64,000 nt of DNA, taken from contig DXFX01000009.1 in NCBI GenBank assembly GCA_019114245.1, positions 42,888-106,887 on the forward strand. Direction: 5' to 3'. The notes beneath the pieces were generated by a model, which saw nothing but the letters and a program-made list of their open reading frames with translations, searched no databases and was not told where the DNA came from. Positions 27,402-35,856 of this stretch are shown one piece after another; the stretch's first letter is position 1; the number at the start of each line of letters is the position of its first letter. Source of the DNA: Candidatus Borkfalkia faecipullorum (GTDB taxonomy: Bacteria; Bacillota; Clostridia; Christensenellales; Borkfalkiaceae). The position numbers were made by a program, and so were the translations under genes.

Positions 27402-28301
27402 ATGGAAAAAACTCTTGTCAGAAACAAACGCAGGGAAAGCAGGGGCGACCGCGTCTTTTACGCGGTAAACCTGACCATTCTGCTCCTTCTCGCCGCCATC
27501 GTTCTCTATCCGCTGTATTTTATCGTCATCGCCTCCATTTCCAATGCGGATGCAGTGCTGGGCGGCAGAGTGTATCTCTACCCCGTGGACATCACCCTCG
27601 TGGGCTATTCCAAGATCATCGAGCGCACGGACGTGTGGCTGGGCTATCTCAACACCATCATCTATACCTTCCTGTCTACGGTCATCAGCCTGTTCGTCAC
27701 CATTCTGGCGGGCTGGGCGCTCAGCCGCAAGTCCCTTCCCTTCCGCAAGTTCTTTATGGTGTTTTTTATCATCACCATGTTCTTCGGCGGCGGGCTCATT
27801 CCCTTTTACAATGTGGTCAGCTCGCTGGGACTTCTCGACAGTATGTGGGCGATCATCCTTCCCTCGGCGCTTTCGGCGTGGAACCTGTTCATGACCAAAA
27901 CTTTCTTTGAAGTGGGCATTTCCGAAAGCATGATCGAGGCGGCGGAGATCGACGGCGCAGGTCAGGTACGTACCTTCCTTTTCGTGGTTCTGCCCCTGTC
28001 CAAGGCGATCATGGCGGTCATGGCGCTGTACTATGCGGTGGGGCAGTGGAACAGCTATTTCAACGCAATGATCTTTTTGCAGACGGAGGAAAAGTATCCT
28101 TTGCAGCTCGTCCTGCGCGAAATTCTCATCGCGTCGGAAACGACGACGGGCGGCAGCGGAGAAACCATTCTCGAACAGTACAGGCTTGCCAACCAGCTCA
28201 AATACGTCTCCGTCATCGTCTCCAGCCTTCCCGTCATCGTGCTGTACCCGTTCGTGCAGAAATACTTTGCTCAGGGCGTCATGATCGGGTCTTTGAAGTA
28301 A
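27402..28301 (+). CDS. ABC transporter permease, LplC/YtcP type
   Basis: A 299-residue partner of the preceding permease. The ATG at 27402 sits behind a G-rich ribosome site (GGGGGG) only 13 bases after the previous stop. Spans begin with LTILLLLAAIVLYPLYFIVI. The EAA loop reads ISESMIEAAEIDGAGQVRTF. The C-terminus ends in QGVMIGSLK, the usual LplC/YtcP ending (QGVMIGAVK-like). Confidence 0.92.
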   Translation: MEKTLVRNKRRESRGDRVFYAVNLTILLLLAAIVLYPLYFIVIASISNADAVLGGRVYLYPVDITLVGYSKIIERTDVWLGYLNTIIYTFLSTVISLFVTILAGWALSRKSLPFRKFFMVFFIITMFFGGGLIPFYNVVSSLGLLDSMWAIILPSALSAWNLFMTKTFFEVGISESMIEAAEIDGAGQVRTFLFVVLPLSKAIMAVMALYYAVGQWNSYFNAMIFLQTEEKYPLQLVLREILIASETTTGGSGETILEQYRLANQLKYVSVIVSSLPVIVLYPFVQKYFAQGVMIGSLK

Positions 28302-28370
28302 TCAAAAAAGAAAGGGGAACGCGGCACAAGCCGGCTCGCCGCACCCCGTTTAAAAATCAAGGAGGAAAAA

Positions 28371-30056
28371 ATGAAACGCATTCTTACAGTCTGTATCGCG
28401 GCTGCCTTGCTTATGAGCATGAGCGCCTGCGGCGGCGGCGGGGATAACCGCGAAAACAATTCCGTGGACTCCCTCGTTTCCCAGTACGGTTATCAGTGGG
28501 AAGATACGTCTGCGCCCATTCTCAACGAACAGGGCGCCGCTGACCTCACGTTCAACGTGTATTCTTCCAAAAACGCGTCCGCACTCGACTACAACGACAT
28601 GAAGATCATGCAGGATCTGTACGCGTCCACCAACGTCAAAGTGAATTGGGAAAACGTGTCCGAATCCGTCTATGCTTCGCAGAAAAACCTGATCTTCGGC
28701 AACACCAAGGACCGCCCCGACGCAATCTACCATGCGGGCATGAGCGCGGGCGAGATCATCCGCTACGCGGAGCGCAAAGTGCTCCTGCCCGTCAGCGACT
28801 ATCTGGAATATATGCCCAACTTCGCCAAGATCCTGGAAGAGAGGCCGGACATCAAAAACCAGATCACCAACGTGTCGGACGGAAAGATCTATGCGCTCCC
28901 GCGCATCGAGGAAATGGGGCTTTTGCAGCACCCCAACCTTCTGTTCCTCAATAAAAACTGGACGGCCCAGGCCATCAAGGCGGGCGCCGTCAGCGGCATC
29001 TCGGAAGCCGATCTCAAAGACGGCCTTTCCCTCACCGCCGACCAGATGGAGGACATCCTCACCTATTTCAAGACCAACGACATGAACGGCAACGGCTCCA
29101 ACGACGAGCGTCCCCTCAATTTCGTGTACAACAACTGGCAGGGGAACCAGTGCGACCTGTACGGAATGTTCGGCATCAACGATAATCTCGAACACCGCGT
29201 TGTCATCGACGGCACCGTGACGTACATCGTTCTGGACGATCGCTTCAAGGAAGCGACCAACTACATCTCCGGCTGGGTGGAAGACGGACTCATCGACATG
29301 GTATCTTTTGAACAGTCGCAGGATAACTTCCTCGCCAACGGCAAGGGGCTGGAAATGTACGGCGCCTTCTACTGGTGGGAGAGCGAAACGGTGGTCAGCA
29401 ATCCGGAAAATTACATTGTCTGCGAACCTCTGACGGGCCCGCACGGCGATCAGACCATCTGCGTTTCCAACAACCCCGAAGTGGGCACGGGCGAACTGGT
29501 CATCTTTGCGGACTGCCCCAACGTGGAAGTGCTGCTCACCTATTTCGACCGTTACTATGCGCCCGAAGTTTCCGCGCAGATCAACTACGGCGCCATCGGC
29601 GTCGCGTTTGAAGAGGAAAAGGACGCAGACGGGATGCTCGTTCCCAAGGATCCGCCCGCAGGCGTGACGACGGACGAACTGCGCCTGCAAAACGCGCCCC
29701 TCGGCATCATCTATCTTTCCGATTACGCGTGGGAGAACGTCGTTCACATGGAACCGCGCGCCCGGCTGAGAAAGGAACGTCTGGAAAAATATGCGACGCC
29801 TTTTGTCGCCGAAAACGTGACGCCCGTTCCCAACCTGCAATTCACGCTGGAAGAGCTGAACGTTCTGAGCAACTATGAGACCAACGTCAACGATTATATC
29901 CGCACCAACCTCATCAAGTGGCTGACGCAGGGCGGGGTGAGCGATTCCGACTGGACGAGCTTCAAATCCCAGCTGACGGGAAAGATCGGCATCACGCAGA
30001 TCCAGAAAGTGTACCAGGACGCATACGACAGGTATGAAGCCGAACAATCGGCATAA
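28371..30056 (+). CDS. solute-binding lipoprotein, LplA/YtcQ type
   Basis: A 561-residue lipoprotein (MSAC lipobox, AAGGAGG site). Its length and motifs fit the large LplA-type receptors paired with LplB/LplC permeases: VNWENVSESVYASQKNLI, a DGKIYALPRIEEMG hinge strand, LFLNKNW, then a FLANGKGLEMYG strand and a long C-terminal helical lobe. The leader contains a GC-rich imperfect hairpin (28314-28346). It captures an oligosaccharide on the outer face of the membrane. With GH32-type enzymes downstream, a fructan or sucrose-like ligand is the best guess, but this is inference. Confidence 0.9.
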   Translation: MKRILTVCIAAALLMSMSACGGGGDNRENNSVDSLVSQYGYQWEDTSAPILNEQGAADLTFNVYSSKNASALDYNDMKIMQDLYASTNVKVNWENVSESVYASQKNLIFGNTKDRPDAIYHAGMSAGEIIRYAERKVLLPVSDYLEYMPNFAKILEERPDIKNQITNVSDGKIYALPRIEEMGLLQHPNLLFLNKNWTAQAIKAGAVSGISEADLKDGLSLTADQMEDILTYFKTNDMNGNGSNDERPLNFVYNNWQGNQCDLYGMFGINDNLEHRVVIDGTVTYIVLDDRFKEATNYISGWVEDGLIDMVSFEQSQDNFLANGKGLEMYGAFYWWESETVVSNPENYIVCEPLTGPHGDQTICVSNNPEVGTGELVIFADCPNVEVLLTYFDRYYAPEVSAQINYGAIGVAFEEEKDADGMLVPKDPPAGVTTDELRLQNAPLGIIYLSDYAWENVVHMEPRARLRKERLEKYATPFVAENVTPVPNLQFTLEELNVLSNYETNVNDYIRTNLIKWLTQGGVSDSDWTSFKSQLTGKIGITQIQKVYQDAYDRYEAEQSA

Positions 30057-30081
30057 AAAATAAACAATAAGGAGAGGAAAA

Positions 30082-31914
30082 ATGAAAAAGATTCTTGCGA
30101 TCGTCATGGCATTGCTGCTGTGCACGGCTGTGTTTGCGGCCTGCGGCGGCAAGGGCGGCGAAAATACCGCTCCTACGCTGGAAGGCGTCAAGGACACGGC
30201 AAGCGTGGAGGCGGGCAGCGAATTCGACGCCCTCGCGGGCGTTACGGCGACGGACGCCGAGGACGGAGACCTCACTTCGGCAATCGTCATCAGCTCCACG
30301 CCCGAGCTGACCTTCACAAACGGCAAAACCACGCCCTCCACGCCCGGCAACTACGAACTGACGTATGCCGTCACCGATTCGGGTGCGCTCACGACGGAGG
30401 CATACTGCACGCTGACGGTCACCCGTCAGACGCAGCAGGAGACCGAATACCTGAATTTTGATTTCGACAACGATCTGCAGCCCGAAAGCCACGGCTGGGA
30501 GGGCAGCATCGGCGGTTCGGCGCAGGGCACGGCGGCTCTGCAGGAAGGCGCTTACGTGTTCGACGTCACCAATCCCGGCGGCGGCGACGGAGACGTCAAA
30601 CTCGCCAAGGCGGGCTTTGCGCTCAAAGCGGCGGATTACAAGATCAAAGTCTGGGCAAAATCCACGGCGGAAACGTATGCGCACATCCTGGCGCGCGATG
30701 AAAACGCTGAGGGCTGGAGCACGTTCGGCGGCGAATACAACGTCCGCATCGGCACAAAAATCTCCGCCCTGGAAATGAACTTCACCTCCGCAGGCGAAGG
30801 CAGCGCGGAACTGCTCATCCATATGGGCAAGATCACGCCCAACCCCAACAATCCCGACGATACCACGCCCGAAGCGTTCAAAGTGACCATCGATAAAATC
30901 GAAATTTACGAGATCACGGGCACGGAAAGTTACACGGAACTGTACGGCAATGACTTTGCCGAAGGCGTTGCCGACGTCACCGTCTCCGCGGGCGACGGCG
31001 CGGCCGCAAGCGTTGCGGAAGCGGACGGCGCGGCGCAGGTCAATATCACCCGCTATCCCAACGGCGGCGGCGTGTGGAGCATCAAGACGGACGTCCTGCT
31101 CGACGGCGTCACCATCGAAAACGGCGTCAAATACCAGTACAGCATGAAAGTCACCGCGCAGAACGCGCAGGCAGGCGAACTGCTGGTGGAAAGCAAGGCG
31201 CAGGCGGACAAAAACCGCGCAAACTTTGCAAGCATCTCCCTCGAAGCGGGCGAAACCAAGACGATCACAGGCACCTTCACTTCCGGCGTCTCCGTCTCCG
31301 ACCCCGTCTTCCGTTTCCAGATCGGCAACGCGTCCGCGGGCGTCACGTCCAACACGCTGACCATCGACGACGTGTCCTTCGGCAAACTGACGGGCGACAA
31401 ACAGACCGTCAAGACGACCGACCGCTTTATGGCATACGGCAGGGGATCGGAAAACGAGACCAATCCCGACTATCTGTGGGATACCTTCAACGGCACGGAT
31501 GAGGACAACGAACTCGGCGTCGGCACCATCTGGACGGAGGGAGGCAGCCTGTTCTACCGCATCGACCAGGGCGGCACCACCGACTGGCACAACAAACTGT
31601 TCTTCGGCTACACGGTCAACCCGATGGTGCTGGAAGCGGACAGCTATTACACCATCCGCCTGACCATCAAGGCAGATAAACCCGTCTCGGGCACGCTGGT
31701 TCTCAACACCTTGGGCAGCTGGGCACCCCGTCTGACGCAGGCGCTCGACATCACCACGGAAGAGCAGACCTTTGAATTCAAGACAACGGATACCTTTGTT
31801 CTGGATATGGAATTTGAACTCCTGTTCCAGTTCGGCTCCGCCGCTCTCGCCGAAATGGGCGAAGTGACGCTGGAGATCTCCGAGCTCGTCATCCTGCAGA
31901 GCAAAGTAGCTTAA
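30082..31914 (+). CDS. lipoprotein with Ig-like and carbohydrate-binding-like domains
   Basis: A 610-residue lipoprotein (FAAC lipobox; AGGAGAGG site). Residues ~30-115 are an Ig-like domain of the DUF5011 type (GVTATDAEDGDLT is diagnostic). Residues ~120-275 and ~285-440 are two beta-sandwich modules resembling CBM4/9/22-type carbohydrate-binding domains; each has an ADYKIKVWAKST- or VKYQYSMKVTAQ-like core strand and a final KIEIYEI or IDDVSFGKL strand. A third similar module fills the C-terminus. No catalytic signature is visible. It follows the binding-protein gene, so it is probably a non-catalytic surface glycan binder that feeds the transporter. Its stop is followed by a perfect stem-loop. 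Confidence 0.7.
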   Translation: MKKILAIVMALLLCTAVFAACGGKGGENTAPTLEGVKDTASVEAGSEFDALAGVTATDAEDGDLTSAIVISSTPELTFTNGKTTPSTPGNYELTYAVTDSGALTTEAYCTLTVTRQTQQETEYLNFDFDNDLQPESHGWEGSIGGSAQGTAALQEGAYVFDVTNPGGGDGDVKLAKAGFALKAADYKIKVWAKSTAETYAHILARDENAEGWSTFGGEYNVRIGTKISALEMNFTSAGEGSAELLIHMGKITPNPNNPDDTTPEAFKVTIDKIEIYEITGTESYTELYGNDFAEGVADVTVSAGDGAAASVAEADGAAQVNITRYPNGGGVWSIKTDVLLDGVTIENGVKYQYSMKVTAQNAQAGELLVESKAQADKNRANFASISLEAGETKTITGTFTSGVSVSDPVFRFQIGNASAGVTSNTLTIDDVSFGKLTGDKQTVKTTDRFMAYGRGSENETNPDYLWDTFNGTDEDNELGVGTIWTEGGSLFYRIDQGGTTDWHNKLFFGYTVNPMVLEADSYYTIRLTIKADKPVSGTLVLNTLGSWAPRLTQALDITTEEQTFEFKTTDTFVLDMEFELLFQFGSAALAEMGEVTLEISELVILQSKVA

Positions 31915-31930
31915 AAAAATTACGGAAAAA

Positions 31931-31955
31931 CGCCGCGGCGGTATCCGCCGCGGCG
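31931..31955 (+). other. perfect intercistronic stem-loop without U-run
   Basis: CGCCGCGGCGG (31931-31941) pairs with CCGCCGCGGCG (31945-31955) across a TAT loop, 20 bases before the GH32 start. There is no T-run after it. Confidence 0.6.
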
Positions 31956-31975
31956 CAAACAGTGAGGCAGGGATT

Positions 31976-33379
31976 ATGGAATACACGCTGAAACAATCGA
32001 ACAACTACCTCCTAACGCACGCAGGGCGCATCAATATGCAGTACCGCCCGCGTTATCACTTCGCGCCGCCCGTCGGCTGGATGAACGATCCCAACGGCGT
32101 CTGCTATTTCCGCGGCGCCATGCACGTCTTTTACCAGTACTACCCGTACGACAGCTGCTGGGGCCCCATGCACTGGGGGCACGCCTACACGCGGGACAAC
32201 TGCGTGTTTCACCACTGCAAAGTGGCGCTTGCGCCCGACCGCGCGGACGAGAGCGGCTGTTTTTCGGGCGGGGCGATCGTCAATAAAGACGAGCTGGTGC
32301 TGATGTACACGAAGCACTATGAAACCGCGGACGAGAAACTGGAAACGCAGGGCATGGCATATTCGTCGGACGGCGTGCATTTTTCCAAGCGGGAGGCTCC
32401 CGTCATCGGCACGGCCGACCTTCCCGAAGGGGTAAGCAAACAGGACTTCCGCGATCCCAATCCCGTGCGCATCGGCGGCGAATATTTTATTTTCGTCGGC
32501 TCCAAAAGCGAGAGCGGCGGGGGGCTCGTCCTCGTGTATTCTTCTGCGGACGGAAAGAAATTCCGTTACAGAAACAAGATCAGCTCTCCCTATTTCGGCG
32601 AGATGGGGGAATGCCCCGACTTTTTCACGCTGGACGGCAAGGACGTGCTTCTCGTCTCGGCGGTCAACCTGAAAGAGGAGGGGACCCGCTTCAAAGGCTG
32701 CAATTCCAGCCTGTATCTGGTGGGGAAATTCGACCCCGCGACCTGCACTTTTGAGACAGAGCATTGCGACGAGATCGACTGCGGCCACGATTTTTACGCG
32801 CCCCAGACCTGTCTGGACGGGGAGGGGCGGCGCATCATGGTCGCCTGGATGGAAATGTGGGGGAAGGAATACTTCCTGCACAAGGCGCACCACGGCTACA
32901 ACGGCGCCCTCACCTATCCGCGCGTGCTCTCCGTTCAGGACGGGCTGCTGTACCAGACGCCCGCGCCGGGCGTGGAAAAGTACCGCCGCGCGGCCGACCT
33001 TTCGCAGGCGGTCTCCAAGTGCCTCGATTTCACTGCCGTCCTTTCCGAGGGCGGGTACGTCGGCATCGGCAACGCGTCGGACGGGGAGGACAGGATTCTT
33101 TTCGGCTTGCGCGGCGGCCGCCTGTACATGGATACTTCCCGCATGAAAAACGCCCCGCAGGGAGTGCGCGTCTCCAAATTCACGTACGGGCAGGAAGTGC
33201 GCGTGCGCGTGCTTTCGGACGTCTCTTCGCTGGAAGTGTTTGCGGACGGCGGAAAGGAAACCTTTACCGAACGCCACTATTTCGACGGCGAAAAGGTGTG
33301 CATCCAATCCTCGGGCGTGCGCTTTGAAGAGTGTTACGAACTGGACATCCCGCAGGAAGATTTCACGATTTTAGGGTGA
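31976..33379 (+). CDS. GH32 beta-fructosidase / sucrose-6-phosphate hydrolase
   Basis: A 467-residue cytoplasmic enzyme of the GH32 family. All three catalytic acids are in place: Asp38 in WMNDPNG (nucleophile), Asp160 in DFRDPNP (transition-state stabiliser), and Glu212 in ECPD (acid/base). The five-bladed propeller is followed by a short beta-sandwich with SSLEVFADGG. It releases fructose from sucrose, sucrose-6-phosphate or short fructans; because this operon uses an ABC importer rather than a PTS, unphosphorylated substrates are more likely. The fructokinase at 3423 could use the product. Confidence 0.9.
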   Translation: MEYTLKQSNNYLLTHAGRINMQYRPRYHFAPPVGWMNDPNGVCYFRGAMHVFYQYYPYDSCWGPMHWGHAYTRDNCVFHHCKVALAPDRADESGCFSGGAIVNKDELVLMYTKHYETADEKLETQGMAYSSDGVHFSKREAPVIGTADLPEGVSKQDFRDPNPVRIGGEYFIFVGSKSESGGGLVLVYSSADGKKFRYRNKISSPYFGEMGECPDFFTLDGKDVLLVSAVNLKEEGTRFKGCNSSLYLVGKFDPATCTFETEHCDEIDCGHDFYAPQTCLDGEGRRIMVAWMEMWGKEYFLHKAHHGYNGALTYPRVLSVQDGLLYQTPAPGVEKYRRAADLSQAVSKCLDFTAVLSEGGYVGIGNASDGEDRILFGLRGGRLYMDTSRMKNAPQGVRVSKFTYGQEVRVRVLSDVSSLEVFADGGKETFTERHYFDGEKVCIQSSGVRFEECYELDIPQEDFTILG

Positions 33380-33501
33380 CGTATATTCAATTTTTTGCGC
33401 AAAATCGGCAAAGGATCGCTTTGCGGAGCGGCCGTGTGCGCGGGGCGCGGCCCTGCGCAGGGGCAGCTCTTTGCCGCGCACTTTTGCAAGGAGGAAAAAA
33501 G

Positions 33502-35265
33502 ATGATAAAGAAAAGGATGGTATTGGCGCTGGCGCTCTGTCTTGCGCTGATCGCCTCGCTGATCTCGGGCTGTGTCGGAACAGAGCAAAATCCGAATGCC
33601 GAGTACACGGTCAGCTTTTCTTATAACTATTTCACGTTCGACGAAGTCCCCGCCAGGCAGACGGTCAAATACGGCGGGAAAGTGACCAAACCCGCGGACC
33701 CCGTGCGGGAGGGCTACGAGTTTTTGGGCTGGTTTACCGACGAAGATTCCACAAAAGAGTGGGATTTCGGCAAGGACACGGTCACGGGCAGACTGGTGCT
33801 GTATGCGGGCTGGGCGGCGGACATCCGCGGCGAGATCGTCTATCCCGACGACGACAAGGATTTTTCCTCGCTCACCACGCCGGGCAGCCAGGAAGCCGCT
33901 TACGAGTACAAGACCTTTTTCCTGCCCGAAAAGGACGGGACGCGTCAGCCGTATGTGGGCGATCTGATGCCCTATTACGAGGACGGCGTCTATTACTTCT
34001 ATTACCTTAAAGACGGCGGCGATTCGTACAACCATTCCGTGTATCTGGTGACGACGCGCGATTTCCTCACCTATGAGGAACAGCAGGAACCCGTCCTCGA
34101 ATCTTCCAGGAGCGGCGGCGCGCAGGACAACTGGATCGGCACGGGCTCCGTCGTCAAGGTAAACGGCACCTATTACTTTTTCTACACGGGCCACAACGGC
34201 TCCTCCACGATGGAGTATCAGGAAAAGATCATGGTCGCCAGAAGCGACAATCTAACTTCCTTTGAAAAGGTGGCGGGCTGGGAGATCGTTCCCGACCCCG
34301 ACCTCGGCCAGAAGCGCGATTTCCGCGACCCGCAGGCGTATTACGATGAAAGCACGGGCAAGATCGTGCTCACGGTCACCGCAAGCAAGAGCGGCGTCGC
34401 CCGCGTGATCAAATACACGCTGAATGCCGATCTGACGGGCGCCACCTACGACGGCGTCATCTATACCAACCAGTCGGGCGGATTTTTCAACCTCGAATGT
34501 ACGGATACCTTCCGCATCGGGGACAAGTGGTACCTCACCTATTCCGCGCAGGACGATACCCTGTGGTATGCCGTCGCGGACAACAGGTACGGGCCGTACC
34601 AGCCCGCAAAGCGCATCGACGGAAAGCTGTTCTATGCCGCAAAGCACGTAGAGGACGGTAAAAACAGCTACATGGTCGGCTGGGGACGCCGCTCGGGCTC
34701 TCCTTCCTCCACGCAGGAAGTTTCCGCATGGGCGGGCAACGTCGTCGTGCAGAAAATTTCCGTGACGGAGAGCGGGGACCTGCTTCTGGAACCCCTCGAT
34801 TGTATGGAAGAACTGTTCGTCAACCGCCGCGCGCTCCTGGTGAAAGGGACCACGGCAAAAGTGGAAGCAGGGGAAGAGATCGTCTATCAGGACGTGTTCA
34901 ACTGCTACGAAAGGTTCATGATGCAGGGCGATTTCACTTTCAGCGGAGAGGGTTCGTTCGGCTTTGCGTTCGATTACAACGGCAGTGCGGAAAAATACAA
35001 GATGATCCGCTTCCGCCCGGACAGAAACGTGGTGGAACTCGTCTTTAACGAAGGGAGCACGGCCATCACCGAAACGGCGCTTTCGCTGGGCGCGGGGAGG
35101 GATTATTCCTTCACCTACATCCAGGAAGGCTCTGTGGGCGTGCTGTACATCCGCGGCGCCTGCTCGCTGACCGTTCGCCTCTACGGCTGCAGCGGCAAAC
35201 CCATCAAACTGTTTGCGGAAAATAACAGCGTCAAATTCACAGCGCTCAGGCAATACACCGACTGA
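33502..35265 (+). CDS. lipoprotein with B-repeat and GH32/GH43-like propeller
   Basis: 587 residues from the ATG at 33502 (AAGGAGG upstream; earlier in-frame starts lack a site). ISGC lipobox, then one InlB/Flg_new repeat (~33-110; EGYEFLGWFTDEDS). A five-bladed propeller follows, with GVYYFYYL, NGTYYFFYTGH, KRDFRDPQAYY and NLECTDTF, and a beta-sandwich C-terminus. RDP and an EC pair are kept, but the WMNDPNG nucleophile loop is replaced by DLMPYYEDGVYYF. It may be a divergent surface fructan hydrolase whose nucleophile is the Asp of that loop, or a non-catalytic fructan binder. It is the last gene of its operon. Confidence 0.68.
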   Translation: MIKKRMVLALALCLALIASLISGCVGTEQNPNAEYTVSFSYNYFTFDEVPARQTVKYGGKVTKPADPVREGYEFLGWFTDEDSTKEWDFGKDTVTGRLVLYAGWAADIRGEIVYPDDDKDFSSLTTPGSQEAAYEYKTFFLPEKDGTRQPYVGDLMPYYEDGVYYFYYLKDGGDSYNHSVYLVTTRDFLTYEEQQEPVLESSRSGGAQDNWIGTGSVVKVNGTYYFFYTGHNGSSTMEYQEKIMVARSDNLTSFEKVAGWEIVPDPDLGQKRDFRDPQAYYDESTGKIVLTVTASKSGVARVIKYTLNADLTGATYDGVIYTNQSGGFFNLECTDTFRIGDKWYLTYSAQDDTLWYAVADNRYGPYQPAKRIDGKLFYAAKHVEDGKNSYMVGWGRRSGSPSSTQEVSAWAGNVVVQKISVTESGDLLLEPLDCMEELFVNRRALLVKGTTAKVEAGEEIVYQDVFNCYERFMMQGDFTFSGEGSFGFAFDYNGSAEKYKMIRFRPDRNVVELVFNEGSTAITETALSLGAGRDYSFTYIQEGSVGVLYIRGACSLTVRLYGCSGKPIKLFAENNSVKFTALRQYTD

Positions 35266-35276
35266 GCATCTTAAAA

Positions 35277-35314
35277 AACAGCGGAGCGTATAAAAATTAC
35301 GCTCCGCTGTTTTT
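35277..35314 (+). terminator. rho-independent terminator of the second carbohydrate operon
   Basis: A perfect 14-bp stem (35277-35290 with 35298-35311), 7-base A/T loop, then a T-run. Confidence 0.9.
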
Positions 35315-35501
35315 CGGTAAGGCAGGCGGAAGCTACGGAAAAAATCGGGCCTCCCGCCTGCTTTCGGTTTTCCCTATGGAAGGCGTTCTGTACAAAAAAC
35401 GCACGCACGTCATCTTGCTTTTGTGACGATTTTGCGCGCATTTTTGCCGCGCGGGCGGCGCAGATACGCGCAAAAGAAAGGGGAAAAGTATGCAATTTAC
35501 G

Positions 35502-35540
35502 GCGAGGGCCGTCCGCATATCGCGGACGGCCCTCGCTTTT
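35502..35540. terminator. strong hairpin with T-run
   Basis: A perfect 15-bp stem, GCGAGGGCCGTCCGC (35502-35516) with its complement (35522-35536), loop ATATC, then TTTT. The 35315-35501 stretch before it has no recognisable gene. It is probably the terminator of a lost or very short transcript. Confidence 0.6.
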
Positions 35541-35544
35541 GTAA

Positions 35545-35626
35545 AACCTGCACGGTTGTAAAGAGTCATGTTTGAAAAACCTGTTACGGTTGTAAAATGT
35601 CAGGTCTGAAAAAACCTGTCACGGTT
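35545..35626. repeat. three tandem interrupted palindromes
   Basis: AACCTGCACGGTT (35545-35557), AACCTGTTACGGTT (35578-35591) and AACCTGTCACGGTT (35613-35626) are spaced 33 and 35 bases apart, each beside an A-run. They could be regulator sites or degenerate terminators. Confidence 0.6.
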
Positions 35627-35729
35627 TTTCCGCGCCGTTCATCGGCACGGCAAGTTTGCGGTATTTGCCCGGGGAGATCCCCATAAATTTGTGGAAGGTG
35701 TCTTCCTTTTCCCACCCGCCCGTGACCAT
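35619..35729 (-). pseudogene. remnant of an AraC-family regulator (C-terminal HTH end)
   Basis: On the minus strand a short frame reads WEKEDTFHKFMGISPGKYRKL and then stops. That is the closing part of an AraC-type DNA-binding domain (the F..F.G.SP..YR pattern). A stop codon lies just upstream in the same frame, so the rest of the gene is lost. The nearby IS end at 35761 suggests a deletion caused by the element. Confidence 0.55.
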
Positions 35730-35760
35730 CCGATTTTAAGAAAATCCGCCCCCGAAGGTT

Positions 35761-35851
35761 TGAAGTGAACCCCAAAGTTTGGACAAAAATTTAATTAAAT
35801 TGTTTGGTAATGAGTTCGGTATTGCACCGGGCTCATTCCTTTTAATTTGCG
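35761..35851 (-). mobile_element. IS3-type remnant with transposase C-terminus
   Basis: TGAAGTGAACCCC (35761) is the inverse of the right end at 25134-25158. Next to it, on the minus strand, is the end of an IS3 OrfB-like transposase, KLKGMSPVQYRTHYQTI, with its stop at 35795-35797. KLKGMSPVQYR is typical for IS150-group enzymes. The element breaks off at about 35851, next to the AraC stop codon. Confidence 0.75.
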
Positions 35852-35856
35852 AGAAA

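Noticed and set aside
35488-35559. A short frame with an apparent ribosome site before 35490
   Set aside because: It is only ~23 codons and is interrupted by a strong terminator hairpin.
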